NCBI GenBank assembly: GCA_023432235.1 | Contig: JAEYUX010000185.1 | Location: 1-5,112 of the forward strand | DNA from: Actinomycetes bacterium | GTDB taxonomy: Bacteria > Actinomycetota > Actinomycetes > Actinomycetales > Demequinaceae | DNA: 5,112 nucleotides | Direction: 5' to 3' | Shown here: piece after piece, positions 1 to 5,112 of the stretch | Layout: every line of letters begins with the position of its first letter | How positions within the stretch are numbered: the stretch's first letter is position 1 | Translations under genes and position numbers: made by a program | The notes under the pieces: generated by a model | Seen by the model: only the letters and a program-made list of their open reading frames with translations | Database searches by the model: none | What the model was told of the DNA's origin: nothing

Positions 1-1380
1 GTCGCTGGCTACTCGCTCGGAGCGGCAGACCTGCTGCGTCGCGCGATGGGAAAGAAGAAGCCCGAGATCCTTGCAAAGGAGTTCGAGCCGTTCAGCGCGG
101 GAATGCGCGAGCGGGGCTACTCCGAGCCTGCGATCAAGGCGCTGTGGGACACCCTGGTGCCGTTCGCCGACTACGCCTTTAACAAGGCACACACGGCGGC
201 ATACGGAGTGCTGTCGTTCTGGACGGCGTATCTCAAGGCGCACTATCCCACCGAGTTCATGGCAGCGCTGCTCACATCCGTGGGGACTGACAAGGACAAG
301 ATGGCCCTTTACCTGGCGGAATGCCGCCGCATGGGCATCACTGTGCTTCCCCCGGACGTCAACGACTCCAAGGCCAACTTCTCGGCTGTTGGCGACGACA
401 TCCGCTTTGGCTTGTCTGCCGTGCGCAACGTCGGCACCAATGTGGTGAACGAGATCTGGCGCGCGCGCGAAGAGAAGGGGCGTTACGCGTCGTTCCCTGA
501 CTTCCTCGACAAGGTGCCAGCCTCGGTGTGCAACAAGCGGACCATCGACTCGCTGGTGAAGGCGGGTGCCTTTGACTCGCTTGGCCACACGCGCCGTGCC
601 CTCAACACGATCCACGAGCAGGCGGTCGACGCCGTCGTGGGAGTGAAGCGCCAAGAGGCGACAGGTCAGTTCGATCTCTTTGGCGGGGACGCTGACCTTG
701 GCGGCGGGGTGTCAGTCCAGGTGCCCGTGCTTGACGAGTGGGACAAGAAGACCCTTCTCAATCTTGAGCGCGAGATGCTCGGGCTTTATGTGTCCGATCA
801 CCCGCTGTCAGGCCTCGACCACGTACTCCGGTCCGAAGCGACTCACCAGATTCTCAACGCGACCCCCGCCCACGGCGTCGGCGACAACGAACAGATCGTG
901 CTCGCGGGGCTTATCACGCGCGTTGATCGCCGCATCGCGAAGTCCGGCAATGCCTACGCACTAGTTGTGCTTGAAGACATGACAGGCGAGTGCGAGGTGT
1001 CGTTCTTTGCGAAGACGTATGACACGTATGCGCGCGATCTCGTCGAGGACGCCGTTGTGGCGCTCAAGGTGCGCACGCGTGAACGCGGCGATGGGGGGCT
1101 GCAATACTCCGCGATCGAGTTGCGCATCCCCAACGTCAATGTGGTCGACAACGCGCCGGTATCGATCAGTGTGCCGGCCGGACGCGTCACGCCACCATTG
1201 GTGGAAGAGGTGAAGGGCATTCTTGCCTCGCATCCGGGACCCGTTGAGGTGCGGATGATCCTCACCGGTGGCGACAAGCCTCTGACTATGCGCCTTGGCG
1301 ACCAGTTCCGGGTGGCGAAATCCTCCGCTCTCTACGGTGACCTCAAAGCAGCGCTCGGCCCCAACTGCCTAGCCCCATAA
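1..1380 (+). CDS. dnaE: DNA polymerase III subunit alpha, C-terminal part (5' end outside window)
   Basis: This is the catalytic subunit of the replicative DNA polymerase III holoenzyme, which synthesises chromosomal DNA in the cytoplasm. The reading frame is open from base 1 (VAGYSLGAADLLRRAMGKKK), so the ATG at 46 is internal and not the start. Numbering from the first codon, residues 1-20 are the fingers-region helix typical of DnaE. Residues 55-86 carry the conserved FADYAFNKAHTAAYG stretch followed by a LKAHYPTEFMAALL block. Residues about 136-152 (FGLSAVRNVGTNVVNEI) fit the helix-hairpin-helix. Residues 223-227 (QFDLF, bases 667-681) match the internal beta-clamp binding motif. Residues about 299-340 form the OB-fold. 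The 459 residues seen are roughly the last 40 percent of a usual actinobacterial DnaE1 of about 1,150-1,200 residues. The frame is intact to a TAA stop. DnaE1 rather than the mutagenic DnaE2 (ImuC) is favoured by the clamp motif and the his neighbourhood, but the upstream domains are not visible. Confidence 0.97.
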   Translation, partial: VAGYSLGAADLLRRAMGKKKPEILAKEFEPFSAGMRERGYSEPAIKALWDTLVPFADYAFNKAHTAAYGVLSFWTAYLKAHYPTEFMAALLTSVGTDKDKMALYLAECRRMGITVLPPDVNDSKANFSAVGDDIRFGLSAVRNVGTNVVNEIWRAREEKGRYASFPDFLDKVPASVCNKRTIDSLVKAGAFDSLGHTRRALNTIHEQAVDAVVGVKRQEATGQFDLFGGDADLGGGVSVQVPVLDEWDKKTLLNLEREMLGLYVSDHPLSGLDHVLRSEATHQILNATPAHGVGDNEQIVLAGLITRVDRRIAKSGNAYALVVLEDMTGECEVSFFAKTYDTYARDLVEDAVVALKVRTRERGDGGLQYSAIELRIPNVNVVDNAPVSISVPAGRVTPPLVEEVKGILASHPGPVEVRMILTGGDKPLTMRLGDQFRVAKSSALYGDLKAALGPNCLAP

Positions 1381-1385
1381 CCCGC

Positions 1386-1404
1386 GCGGCGCGCCCCGCG
1401 CCGC
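1386..1404 (+). terminator. GC-only hairpin after dnaE, candidate terminator
   Basis: A 7-bp perfect stem (GCGGCGC at 1386-1392 pairing with GCGCCGC at 1398-1404) with a 5-base loop starts 5 bases after the dnaE stop. The bases after it (ACCCCTTCCTTCT) are pyrimidine-rich but not a U-run, so intrinsic termination would be of the weak-tail kind common in high-GC bacteria. It lies just outside the left 65-bp inverted-repeat arm. In so GC-rich a stretch a chance stem of this length is possible. Confidence 0.5.
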
Positions 1405-1415
1405 ACCCCTTCCTT

Positions 1416-1480
1416 CTCGCGTTTGCGGTGAGTTGTTGGAGGTAATCGGACCGTTGGGCGCCGTTTGCGGTGAGTTATTG
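1416..1480 (+). repeat. Left arm of 65-bp inverted repeat, with two 19-bp submotifs
   Basis: This arm is identical in 64 of 65 positions to the reverse complement of 2487-2551. Inside it the 19-mer CGTTTGCGGTGAGTTGTTG (1420-1438) recurs as CGTTTGCGGTGAGTTATTG (1462-1480), a single-base difference at an offset of 42 bp. The arm begins 11 bp after the dnaE hairpin. Its inner edge is sharp: identity with the other arm stops right after the second submotif. No ORF or RNA gene is evident in it. Confidence 0.95.
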
Positions 1481-1545
1481 AGTCAACCGCGCCCAGAGTT
1501 CTCCACAGATCGCCAATCGAGCACCCGTGACGGCGCGGATCCCGC

Positions 1546-1558
1546 CATCCTGCGGGTG
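1546..1558 (+). promoter_or_regulatory. Candidate -10 box for a leaderless DUF559-gene transcript
   Basis: CATCCT at 1546-1551 shares the two most important positions (A2 and T6) with the TANNNT -10 box. It lies exactly so that position +1 would fall on the G of the GTG start at 1558. The same geometry is seen at hisD and hisC in this window. No Shine-Dalgarno sequence precedes the GTG and no clear -35 is visible. The box would lie inside the cassette, so the gene could carry its own promoter. The weaker match to consensus makes this less certain than the two his promoters. Confidence 0.4.
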
Positions 1559-2478
1559 TGACTTCCTTCCCGACTCAATTGCCGTGGGACCAAGCGATCC
1601 TGCATCCGTGGGTGGCTGCGTGGGACGAGCTCGTGCCGTTCTACGGCGAGCACCACGTGCGCAGAGCAGTCGACGTCCGCCAAATCGCCCGGATAGCGCG
1701 TGATCTCTACGCACCAGTCACGTTCATGGGGACCATGGCTGTTCGGGCCGAGGCTGCGCTGAAAGCGACGCGCTCCCTGGGAGCGATCACAGGCATGGGT
1801 GCGCTGTTCCTCGCCGGTCTCATTGACGAGGTACCGCCACGCGTCGTCATCGCGGTTGATCGGCACCACCACGTGACGCGGGCGCCGCAAGGGACGGCGT
1901 TTTATCGGTGCGTCGCGCAGGTGCCGGTGTGGATGCGAGATGGGCTGCCAATCGCAGAGCCTGCTTGGGCACTACTTCACGCGATGCGCGAGCAGTCTGC
2001 AGCACAACGGCTCGACTCTGCGGTCACAGTGCTCGCGCATCGGGATATCGATGCGGCGGAAGTGGCCGGCGTGGTCAAGGCATCGCCATATGCCAAGGGC
2101 CGCAGGGAGCTCATCAAGGCGCTTGCGCTTCACGGGCAGGGCATCGAAAGTCCGCTTGAGCACCGAGGAATGCGCGACGTGCTGACGGGACCTGAGTTCG
2201 CGCACCTTGAGCGGCAAGTGCGGGTGGAGGTAGACGGCGTCCGTTATCGACTTGATTCGTTCGATCCCGACGCTTTGGTCGCCATCGAGTTCGACGGCAA
2301 GCGGTACCACCAGACACCTGAGCGCTGGGAGGCGGATAGGGCGCGCGATCTCGCTTTGGCGTCGGTGGGAATTCACACGGTGAGGCTGACATACCGCATG
2401 GTGGTCGGCTCGCCGGAAATGTGCCGGGCGCGGGTGCTTGCGGTGTTGCGGGCGCGACGGCGGGTGCTGGCAGCGTAG
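1558..2478 (+). CDS. DUF559-family protein: AbiEi-like N-terminal half plus Vsr-like/PD-(D/E)XK nuclease domain
   Basis: A 306-residue cytoplasmic protein with no signal peptide or membrane segment. Residues about 205-300 look like the DUF559 fold, related to the very-short-patch-repair endonuclease. E197 and E201 (IESPLE) come first, then D233 in a YRLDSFDP strand, then I243-E-F-D-G-K248 with H251, then W257, R259/R262 and a G271-x-x-T-V-R strand. This is the E...D...ExDG...H order of the family. Residues about 35-145 resemble the poorly conserved N-terminal half of actinobacterial 'AbiEi antitoxin-like' DUF559 proteins: a degenerate winged-helix region, then AVRAEAALKATRSLGAITGMGALFLAGL, then GLPIAEPAWALLHA. 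The GTG at 1558 is the first possible start after the in-frame TGA at 1528-1530. The substrate and role of this family are not established; DNA cleavage is inferred from fold. There is no partner toxin gene beside it. The gene is bracketed by inverted repeats and stands alone between dnaE and hisD. Confidence 0.85.
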   Translation: MTSFPTQLPWDQAILHPWVAAWDELVPFYGEHHVRRAVDVRQIARIARDLYAPVTFMGTMAVRAEAALKATRSLGAITGMGALFLAGLIDEVPPRVVIAVDRHHHVTRAPQGTAFYRCVAQVPVWMRDGLPIAEPAWALLHAMREQSAAQRLDSAVTVLAHRDIDAAEVAGVVKASPYAKGRRELIKALALHGQGIESPLEHRGMRDVLTGPEFAHLERQVRVEVDGVRYRLDSFDPDALVAIEFDGKRYHQTPERWEADRARDLALASVGIHTVRLTYRMVVGSPEMCRARVLAVLRARRRVLAA

Positions 2479-2486
2479 GCGTGGCC

Positions 2487-2551
2487 CAATAACTCACCGC
2501 AAACGGCGTCCAACGGTCCGATTACCTCCAACAACTCACCGCAAACGCGAG
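2487..2551 (-). repeat. Right arm of 65-bp inverted repeat, with two 19-bp submotifs
   Basis: This arm is the reverse complement of 1416-1480 except at T2509. The 19-bp submotifs lie on the minus strand at 2487-2505 (ATTG version) and 2529-2547 (GTTG version), again 42 bp apart. The arm starts 8 bp after the DUF559 stop codon. Its last base is the first G of the G-quadruplex motif upstream of hisD, so it reaches to -31 relative to the inferred hisD transcript start. Confidence 0.95.
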
Positions 2552-2569
2552 GGGAGGGGTGGGGCGGGG
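2551..2569 (+). promoter_or_regulatory. Perfect four-tetrad G-quadruplex motif in the hisD promoter
   Basis: Four consecutive G4 runs (2551-2554, 2556-2559, 2561-2564, 2566-2569) are separated by the single-base loops A, T and C. Runs of four with one-base loops are the arrangement known to give very stable parallel quadruplexes. The G-rich strand is the non-template strand of hisD. The motif fills the spacer directly before the TAGGCT -10 box (inferred -31 to -13), where a -35 element would normally end. Folding and any regulatory effect are inferred. Confidence 0.8.
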
Positions 2570-2582
2570 TAGGCTGACGCCG
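2570..2582 (+). promoter_or_regulatory. hisD promoter -10 box (leaderless transcript)
   Basis: TAGGCT at 2570-2575 fits the actinobacterial TANNNT -10 consensus. Counting it as -12 to -7 puts +1 on the G of the hisD GTG at 2582, so the mRNA should be leaderless. This explains why no Shine-Dalgarno sequence lies at the usual distance. With a 17-bp spacer the -35 hexamer would be GCGAGG (2547-2552), which is unlike TTGACA and is partly the right inverted-repeat arm. Confidence 0.7.
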
Positions 2583-3901
2583 TGTTGAGGCGCATCGATC
2601 TTCGCGGTCAGAACCTGTCCATGCGCGAGTTGCTGGGCGTGGTCCCGCGCGCCGACATCGACATCGACGCCGCGCTCGAAACCGTTCGCCCGCTCCTTGC
2701 TGACGTGCGCGCTCGCGGTGAAGAGGCCCTGCGCGAATACGGTGAGCGCTTTGACCGCGTGGTGCCCGAAACGCTCCGGGTCCCAGCGGAGCAGATCGAG
2801 AACGCACTCACCACCCTCGACTCCACGGTGCGAGCCGCGCTCGAAGAAGCAATCTGCCGCGTTCGCACCTTCCATGAGGCAACAGTCCCGCAGTCGACTG
2901 AAGTCGAACTTGCCCCTGGCGCCACTGTGAGCCAGCGGTGGATCCCAGTGAGCCGCGTGGGCCTGTACGTTCCGGGCGGACTCGCTGTGTATCCGAGTTC
3001 AGTAGTGATGAACGTGGTGACCGCGCAGGCCGCCGGCGTCACCGAAATTGCCGTGACGAGCCCGCCCCAGGCCGCCTTCAACGGCGCGCCGCACCCGACG
3101 ATTCTCGCCGCGTGTGCCCTGCTCGGCGTGACCGAGGTGTACGCGGTGGGTGGTGCCCAGGCGATCGGCATGCTCGCCTATGGCGCCGCAGCAACGGACG
3201 GGACGACGCTGTGCGAGCCGGTCGACGTCATCACCGGCCCGGGCAATGTGTACGTTGCCGCCGCGAAGCGGGCGGTGAGTGGCACGGTGGGCATTGATGC
3301 GGAAGCGGGTCCCACCGAGATCGCGGTGATTGCCGATGACACGGCCGACCCGACCTACGTGGCCTATGACCTGCTCAGCCAGGCCGAGCACGATCCCCTC
3401 GCAGGTTCGGTGCTCATCACCCATGACGAGGACATCGCGGAGCGCGTGGGGGAGCGCCTTACTGACCTCGTGGGCGCGACCAAGCACGACGTTCGCGCAA
3501 AGGAAGCATTGGGCGGCGTCCAGTCCGCGATCATCCTCACGGACAACCTCGACCAATCGATTCAGGTCGCCGACGCGTACGGCGCCGAGCACCTCGAGAT
3601 CCACACCCGCGACGCTGCTCAGGTGGCGACGCGCATCCGCAACGCGGGAGCCATCTTTGTGGGGCCCCACAGCCCGGTACCGCTCGGCGACTACATTGCT
3701 GGCTCCAACCACGTGTTGCCAACGGGGGGCACGTCGCGTTTTGCGTCCGGGTTGGGTGTGACGAGTTTCCTTCGTGCGGTGTCGATTGTGGAGTACGACG
3801 CCGACGCTCTGGCTGAGGTAGGCGCGCATGCGGTCGCATTGGCGAACGCAGAAGACCTCCCGGCTCACGGCGAGGCGATCTCCGCGCGCCTTGCACGGTA
3901 G
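2582..3901 (+). CDS. hisD: Histidinol dehydrogenase
   Basis: This enzyme catalyses the last two steps of histidine synthesis, the NAD-dependent four-electron oxidation of L-histidinol through histidinal to L-histidine, as a zinc-dependent cytoplasmic homodimer. The 439 residues match the usual family length of about 430-440. Zinc ligands are seen at Q267 and H270 (SQAEHDPLAGS), D370 (PLGDY) and H429 (LPAHGEA). The catalytic pair is E336-H337 (GAEHLEI). Spacing between these residues agrees with the Escherichia coli enzyme (Q259, H262, E326, H327, D360, H419). Other signatures are YVPGGLAVYPSSVVMN (129-144), VGGAQAIG (189-196) and the DVITGPGN stretch around 215-222. The start is the GTG at 2582, placed at +1 of a leaderless promoter, giving the common N-terminus MLRRIDLRGQ. 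It is followed by hisC after an 88-bp gap and heads the histidine cluster here. Confidence 0.98.
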   Translation: MLRRIDLRGQNLSMRELLGVVPRADIDIDAALETVRPLLADVRARGEEALREYGERFDRVVPETLRVPAEQIENALTTLDSTVRAALEEAICRVRTFHEATVPQSTEVELAPGATVSQRWIPVSRVGLYVPGGLAVYPSSVVMNVVTAQAAGVTEIAVTSPPQAAFNGAPHPTILAACALLGVTEVYAVGGAQAIGMLAYGAAATDGTTLCEPVDVITGPGNVYVAAAKRAVSGTVGIDAEAGPTEIAVIADDTADPTYVAYDLLSQAEHDPLAGSVLITHDEDIAERVGERLTDLVGATKHDVRAKEALGGVQSAIILTDNLDQSIQVADAYGAEHLEIHTRDAAQVATRIRNAGAIFVGPHSPVPLGDYIAGSNHVLPTGGTSRFASGLGVTSFLRAVSIVEYDADALAEVGAHAVALANAEDLPAHGEAISARLAR

Positions 3902-3977
3902 CGACGCGGATTCACAGGGGACAGCGGGCACCCTGCGCAGCGCTTTCGCCGCGCCTCAGCCACTGCACCCTCGCCAC

Positions 3978-3990
3978 TAGACTTCGGGCA
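3978..3990 (+). promoter_or_regulatory. hisC promoter -10 box (leaderless transcript)
   Basis: TAGACT at 3978-3983 is a good TANNNT -10 box whose predicted +1 is the A of the hisC ATG at 3990. There is no Shine-Dalgarno site before the ATG, which fits a leaderless message. The 88-bp gap after hisD therefore probably carries an internal promoter, so hisC and the genes after it can be expressed apart from hisD. The -35 region at 17-bp spacing (CTCAGC) is not recognisable. I see no convincing hisD terminator in the gap. Confidence 0.7.
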
Positions 3991-5084
3991 TGACCCTGCC
4001 CATTCGCCCTGAACTCAGGGGACTTTCGCCGTACGGCGCACCTCAAGAGGAGGTCCCCGCGCGGCTGAACGTCAATGAGAACCCGTACGCGCCACCATCG
4101 GCGGTTGTCGATGCCATCGCGTCGGCTGTTCGCAAGGCGGCGGAGGGGCTTAACCGTTACCCCGACCGTGAGTTCTTGGCGCTCCGCGTGGACCTTGCTC
4201 GCTACCTCGGTATCGAGAGCCATGTTGACTTCCTCGAGCCCCACAACATCTGGGCGGCGAACGGGTCGAACGAGGTGATGCTTCACCTCCACCAGGCTTT
4301 TGGTGGCCCGGGCCGCACCACGTTGAGCTTCGCTCCCACCTACTCGATGTACCCCGAGTACGCGCGTGACACTCTCACCGATTACGTGACGCTGCCGCGC
4401 CGCGATGACTTCCGTATCGACATCGACGCTGCTGTTGAGGCGATCGCCGAGCGCAAGCCGTCACTCGTCATCGTGGCGAGCCCGAACAACCCGACCGGCA
4501 CGGCCTTGTCTCTCGACGAGGTACGCAGGCTTTCCGCCGCCTGCGCGCAGGTCGAGGACGGATCGATTCTTGTGGTGGATGAGGCCTACGCCGAGTTCCG
4601 CCGCCGGGGTGTGCCGAGCGCCGCGACATTGTTGCCGGAGATTCCTCACCTCGCGGTGTCGAGGACGATGTCGAAGGCCTTCGCCCTCGCCGGTGGACGC
4701 CTCGGCTATTTGGCAGCGAGCCGTGAGGTCATTGATGTGCTCCGCATCGTGCGCTTGCCGTACCACTTGAGCGCGATCACTCAGGCCGCCGCACGGGCTG
4801 CGCTTGCTCACCACCGGGAGCTTCAGGCTCAGGTCGATGAGATTCGCGCCGAGCGAGATGACACGGTGGACTGGCTGCGTGCGCAGGGCTACACGGTGGC
4901 GGATACGGACGCAAACTTTGTGCTTTTTGGTTCTTTCGCGGATCGCGAGAGGATCTTCAGAGAGTTGCTTGAACGCGGTGTGCTGATTCGCGTGACCGGG
5001 CCTGAAGGCTTCCTGCGCGTCACGATCGGCACTGCCCGCGAGATGGCCATGTTCCGTAACGCCCTTCTGGAGGTGACCTCATGA
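3990..5084 (+). CDS. hisC: Histidinol-phosphate aminotransferase
   Basis: A pyridoxal-phosphate enzyme of aminotransferase fold type I that converts imidazole-acetol phosphate and glutamate to L-histidinol phosphate and 2-oxoglutarate, in the cytoplasm as a dimer. The 364 residues are the usual length. Visible signatures are LNVNENPY (26-33) at the N-terminus, LNRYPD (54-59), ANGSNEV (90-96) at the cofactor phosphate site, SPNNPTG with N167 (164-170), VVDEAY with D197 contacting the pyridine nitrogen (195-200), SRTMSKAFALAGGRLGY with the Schiff-base lysine K229 and R237, and FLRVTIG with substrate-carboxylate arginine R343. The ATG at 3990 lies at the predicted +1 of its promoter and gives the expected N-terminus. 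The stop overlaps the next start (ATGA at 5081-5084). Some actinobacterial homologues also use aromatic amino acids, but the his cluster context supports hisC. Confidence 0.98.
   Translation: MTLPIRPELRGLSPYGAPQEEVPARLNVNENPYAPPSAVVDAIASAVRKAAEGLNRYPDREFLALRVDLARYLGIESHVDFLEPHNIWAANGSNEVMLHLHQAFGGPGRTTLSFAPTYSMYPEYARDTLTDYVTLPRRDDFRIDIDAAVEAIAERKPSLVIVASPNNPTGTALSLDEVRRLSAACAQVEDGSILVVDEAYAEFRRRGVPSAATLLPEIPHLAVSRTMSKAFALAGGRLGYLAASREVIDVLRIVRLPYHLSAITQAAARAALAHHRELQAQVDEIRAERDDTVDWLRAQGYTVADTDANFVLFGSFADRERIFRELLERGVLIRVTGPEGFLRVTIGTAREMAMFRNALLEVTS
5069..5076 (+). promoter_or_regulatory. Strong Shine-Dalgarno site for hisB inside the end of hisC
   Basis: GGAGGTGA matches the complement of the 16S rRNA 3' end over eight bases. 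It lies 4 bases before the ATG at 5081 (7 from the GGAGG core). It sets the hisB start and contrasts with hisD and hisC, which have none. This is the expected pattern for a gene internal to an operon. Confidence 0.85.
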
Positions 5085-5112
5085 CCGAGACCACCGGCCG
5101 CACCGGCCGCAT
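5081..5112 (+). CDS. hisB: Probable imidazoleglycerol-phosphate dehydratase, first codons only
   Basis: Ten complete codons (MTETTGRTGR) plus two bases are visible before the window ends. The start overlaps the hisC stop by 4 bp (ATGA) and has a strong Shine-Dalgarno site, so translation is probably coupled to hisC. The call rests on gene order, since hisD-hisC-hisB is the usual actinobacterial arrangement. It also rests on the Gly-Arg-(Ile) run near the N-terminus, which in HisB leads into the 'RIERxTxET' start of the domain. HisB dehydrates imidazoleglycerol phosphate to imidazole-acetol phosphate, the substrate of HisC. The codons hold a perfect tandem 9-bp repeat (5093-5110, ACCGGCCGC twice), which encodes TGRTGR. 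No catalytic residue is visible yet. Confidence 0.75.
   Translation, partial: MTETTGRTGR

Larger units (their letters stand above)
1416..2551 (+). other. Inverted-repeat-bounded DUF559 nuclease cassette (candidate mobile or repeat-associated unit)
   Basis: Two 65-bp arms (1416-1480 and 2487-2551) are reverse complements of each other with one mismatch (G1458 against T2509). They enclose 1,006 bp holding a single + strand gene that fills most of the interior; its stop is 8 bp from the right arm and its start 77 bp from the left arm. The unit sits exactly in the gap between dnaE and hisD and breaks neither. No transposase, recombinase or target-site duplication was found: the bases just outside are TCCTT on the left and GGGAG on the right. 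Seen: the arms and the enclosed gene. Inferred: that they form one unit that moves or is maintained together. Alternatives are a pair of dispersed repeats that landed on either side of an old gene, or protein-binding sites that control it. Confidence 0.5.

Noticed and set aside
1483..1890. Minus-strand open frame (135 codons) overlapping the start of the DUF559 gene
   Set aside because: It has no family resemblance and its composition is typical of a shadow frame. The + strand frame has the domain signatures, so no divergent partner (antitoxin or toxin) is claimed.
1558..2478. Type IV toxin-antitoxin (AbiEi/AbiEii) pair
   Set aside because: The N-terminal half resembles AbiEi-like proteins, but no nucleotidyltransferase toxin gene lies beside it and the space up to both arms is too short to hold one.
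1416..2551. CRISPR array from the four 19-bp motif copies
   Set aside because: There are only two copies per cluster in opposite orientations 1 kb apart, and the 23-bp interval between copies is the same in both arms, so it is not a variable spacer.
1411..2556. Target-site duplication next to the inverted arms
   Set aside because: The bases directly outside (TCCTT on the left, GGGAG on the right) are not direct repeats of one another. Similarity of the flanks is inverted, not direct.
2999..3931. Long minus-strand open frame (310 codons) across the end of hisD
   Set aside because: It is antisense to a clear hisD gene with all catalytic residues. Its translation is Arg/His/Val-rich without any recognisable motif, as expected for the complement of a GC-rich gene.
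3902..3989. Terminator in the hisD-hisC gap
   Set aside because: Only a short imperfect stem around GGG-CA-CCC (3926-3933) is present, with no T-run. It is too weak to call.

Overview
The window looks like chromosomal DNA from a high-GC Gram-positive bacterium (Actinomycetota, probably Micrococcales or a near relative; the family is inferred). The signs are strong G/C preference at third codon positions, a DnaE1-type polymerase next to a hisD-hisC-hisB cluster, GTG starts, and genes without Shine-Dalgarno sites whose start codons lie exactly where a TANNNT-type -10 box would place the transcript start. All genes read on the + strand.

Layout: (1) 1-1380, the C-terminal 459 residues of the replicative DNA polymerase III alpha subunit (dnaE), followed by a GC-rich hairpin (1386-1404) that may be its terminator. 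(2) 1416-2551, a compact unit formed by two 65-bp arms in inverted orientation (64/65 identical) enclosing one 306-codon gene (1558-2478). That gene encodes a DUF559-type protein with a C-terminal Vsr-like/PD-(D/E)XK nuclease fold and an AbiEi-like N-terminal half. Each arm holds two direct copies of a 19-bp motif offset by 42 bp. (3) 2551-2569, a perfect four-tetrad G-quadruplex motif between the right arm and the -10 box of hisD. (4) 2582-3901 hisD, 3990-5084 hisC and the first codons of hisB (5081-5112), part of the histidine biosynthesis cluster.

How the genes work together: hisC, hisB and hisD act at the seventh, sixth/eighth and final steps of histidine synthesis. HisB makes imidazole-acetol phosphate, HisC transaminates it to histidinol phosphate, and HisD oxidises histidinol to histidine. 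hisC and hisB overlap by 4 bp and are probably translationally coupled. hisD and hisC each appear to have their own leaderless promoter.

The part that is not routine housekeeping is the inverted-repeat/nuclease unit wedged between dnaE and hisD, with the G-quadruplex at its right edge. I propose it as a candidate mobile or repeat-associated nuclease cassette. Mobility itself is not shown: no target-site duplication is visible and no transposase is present.
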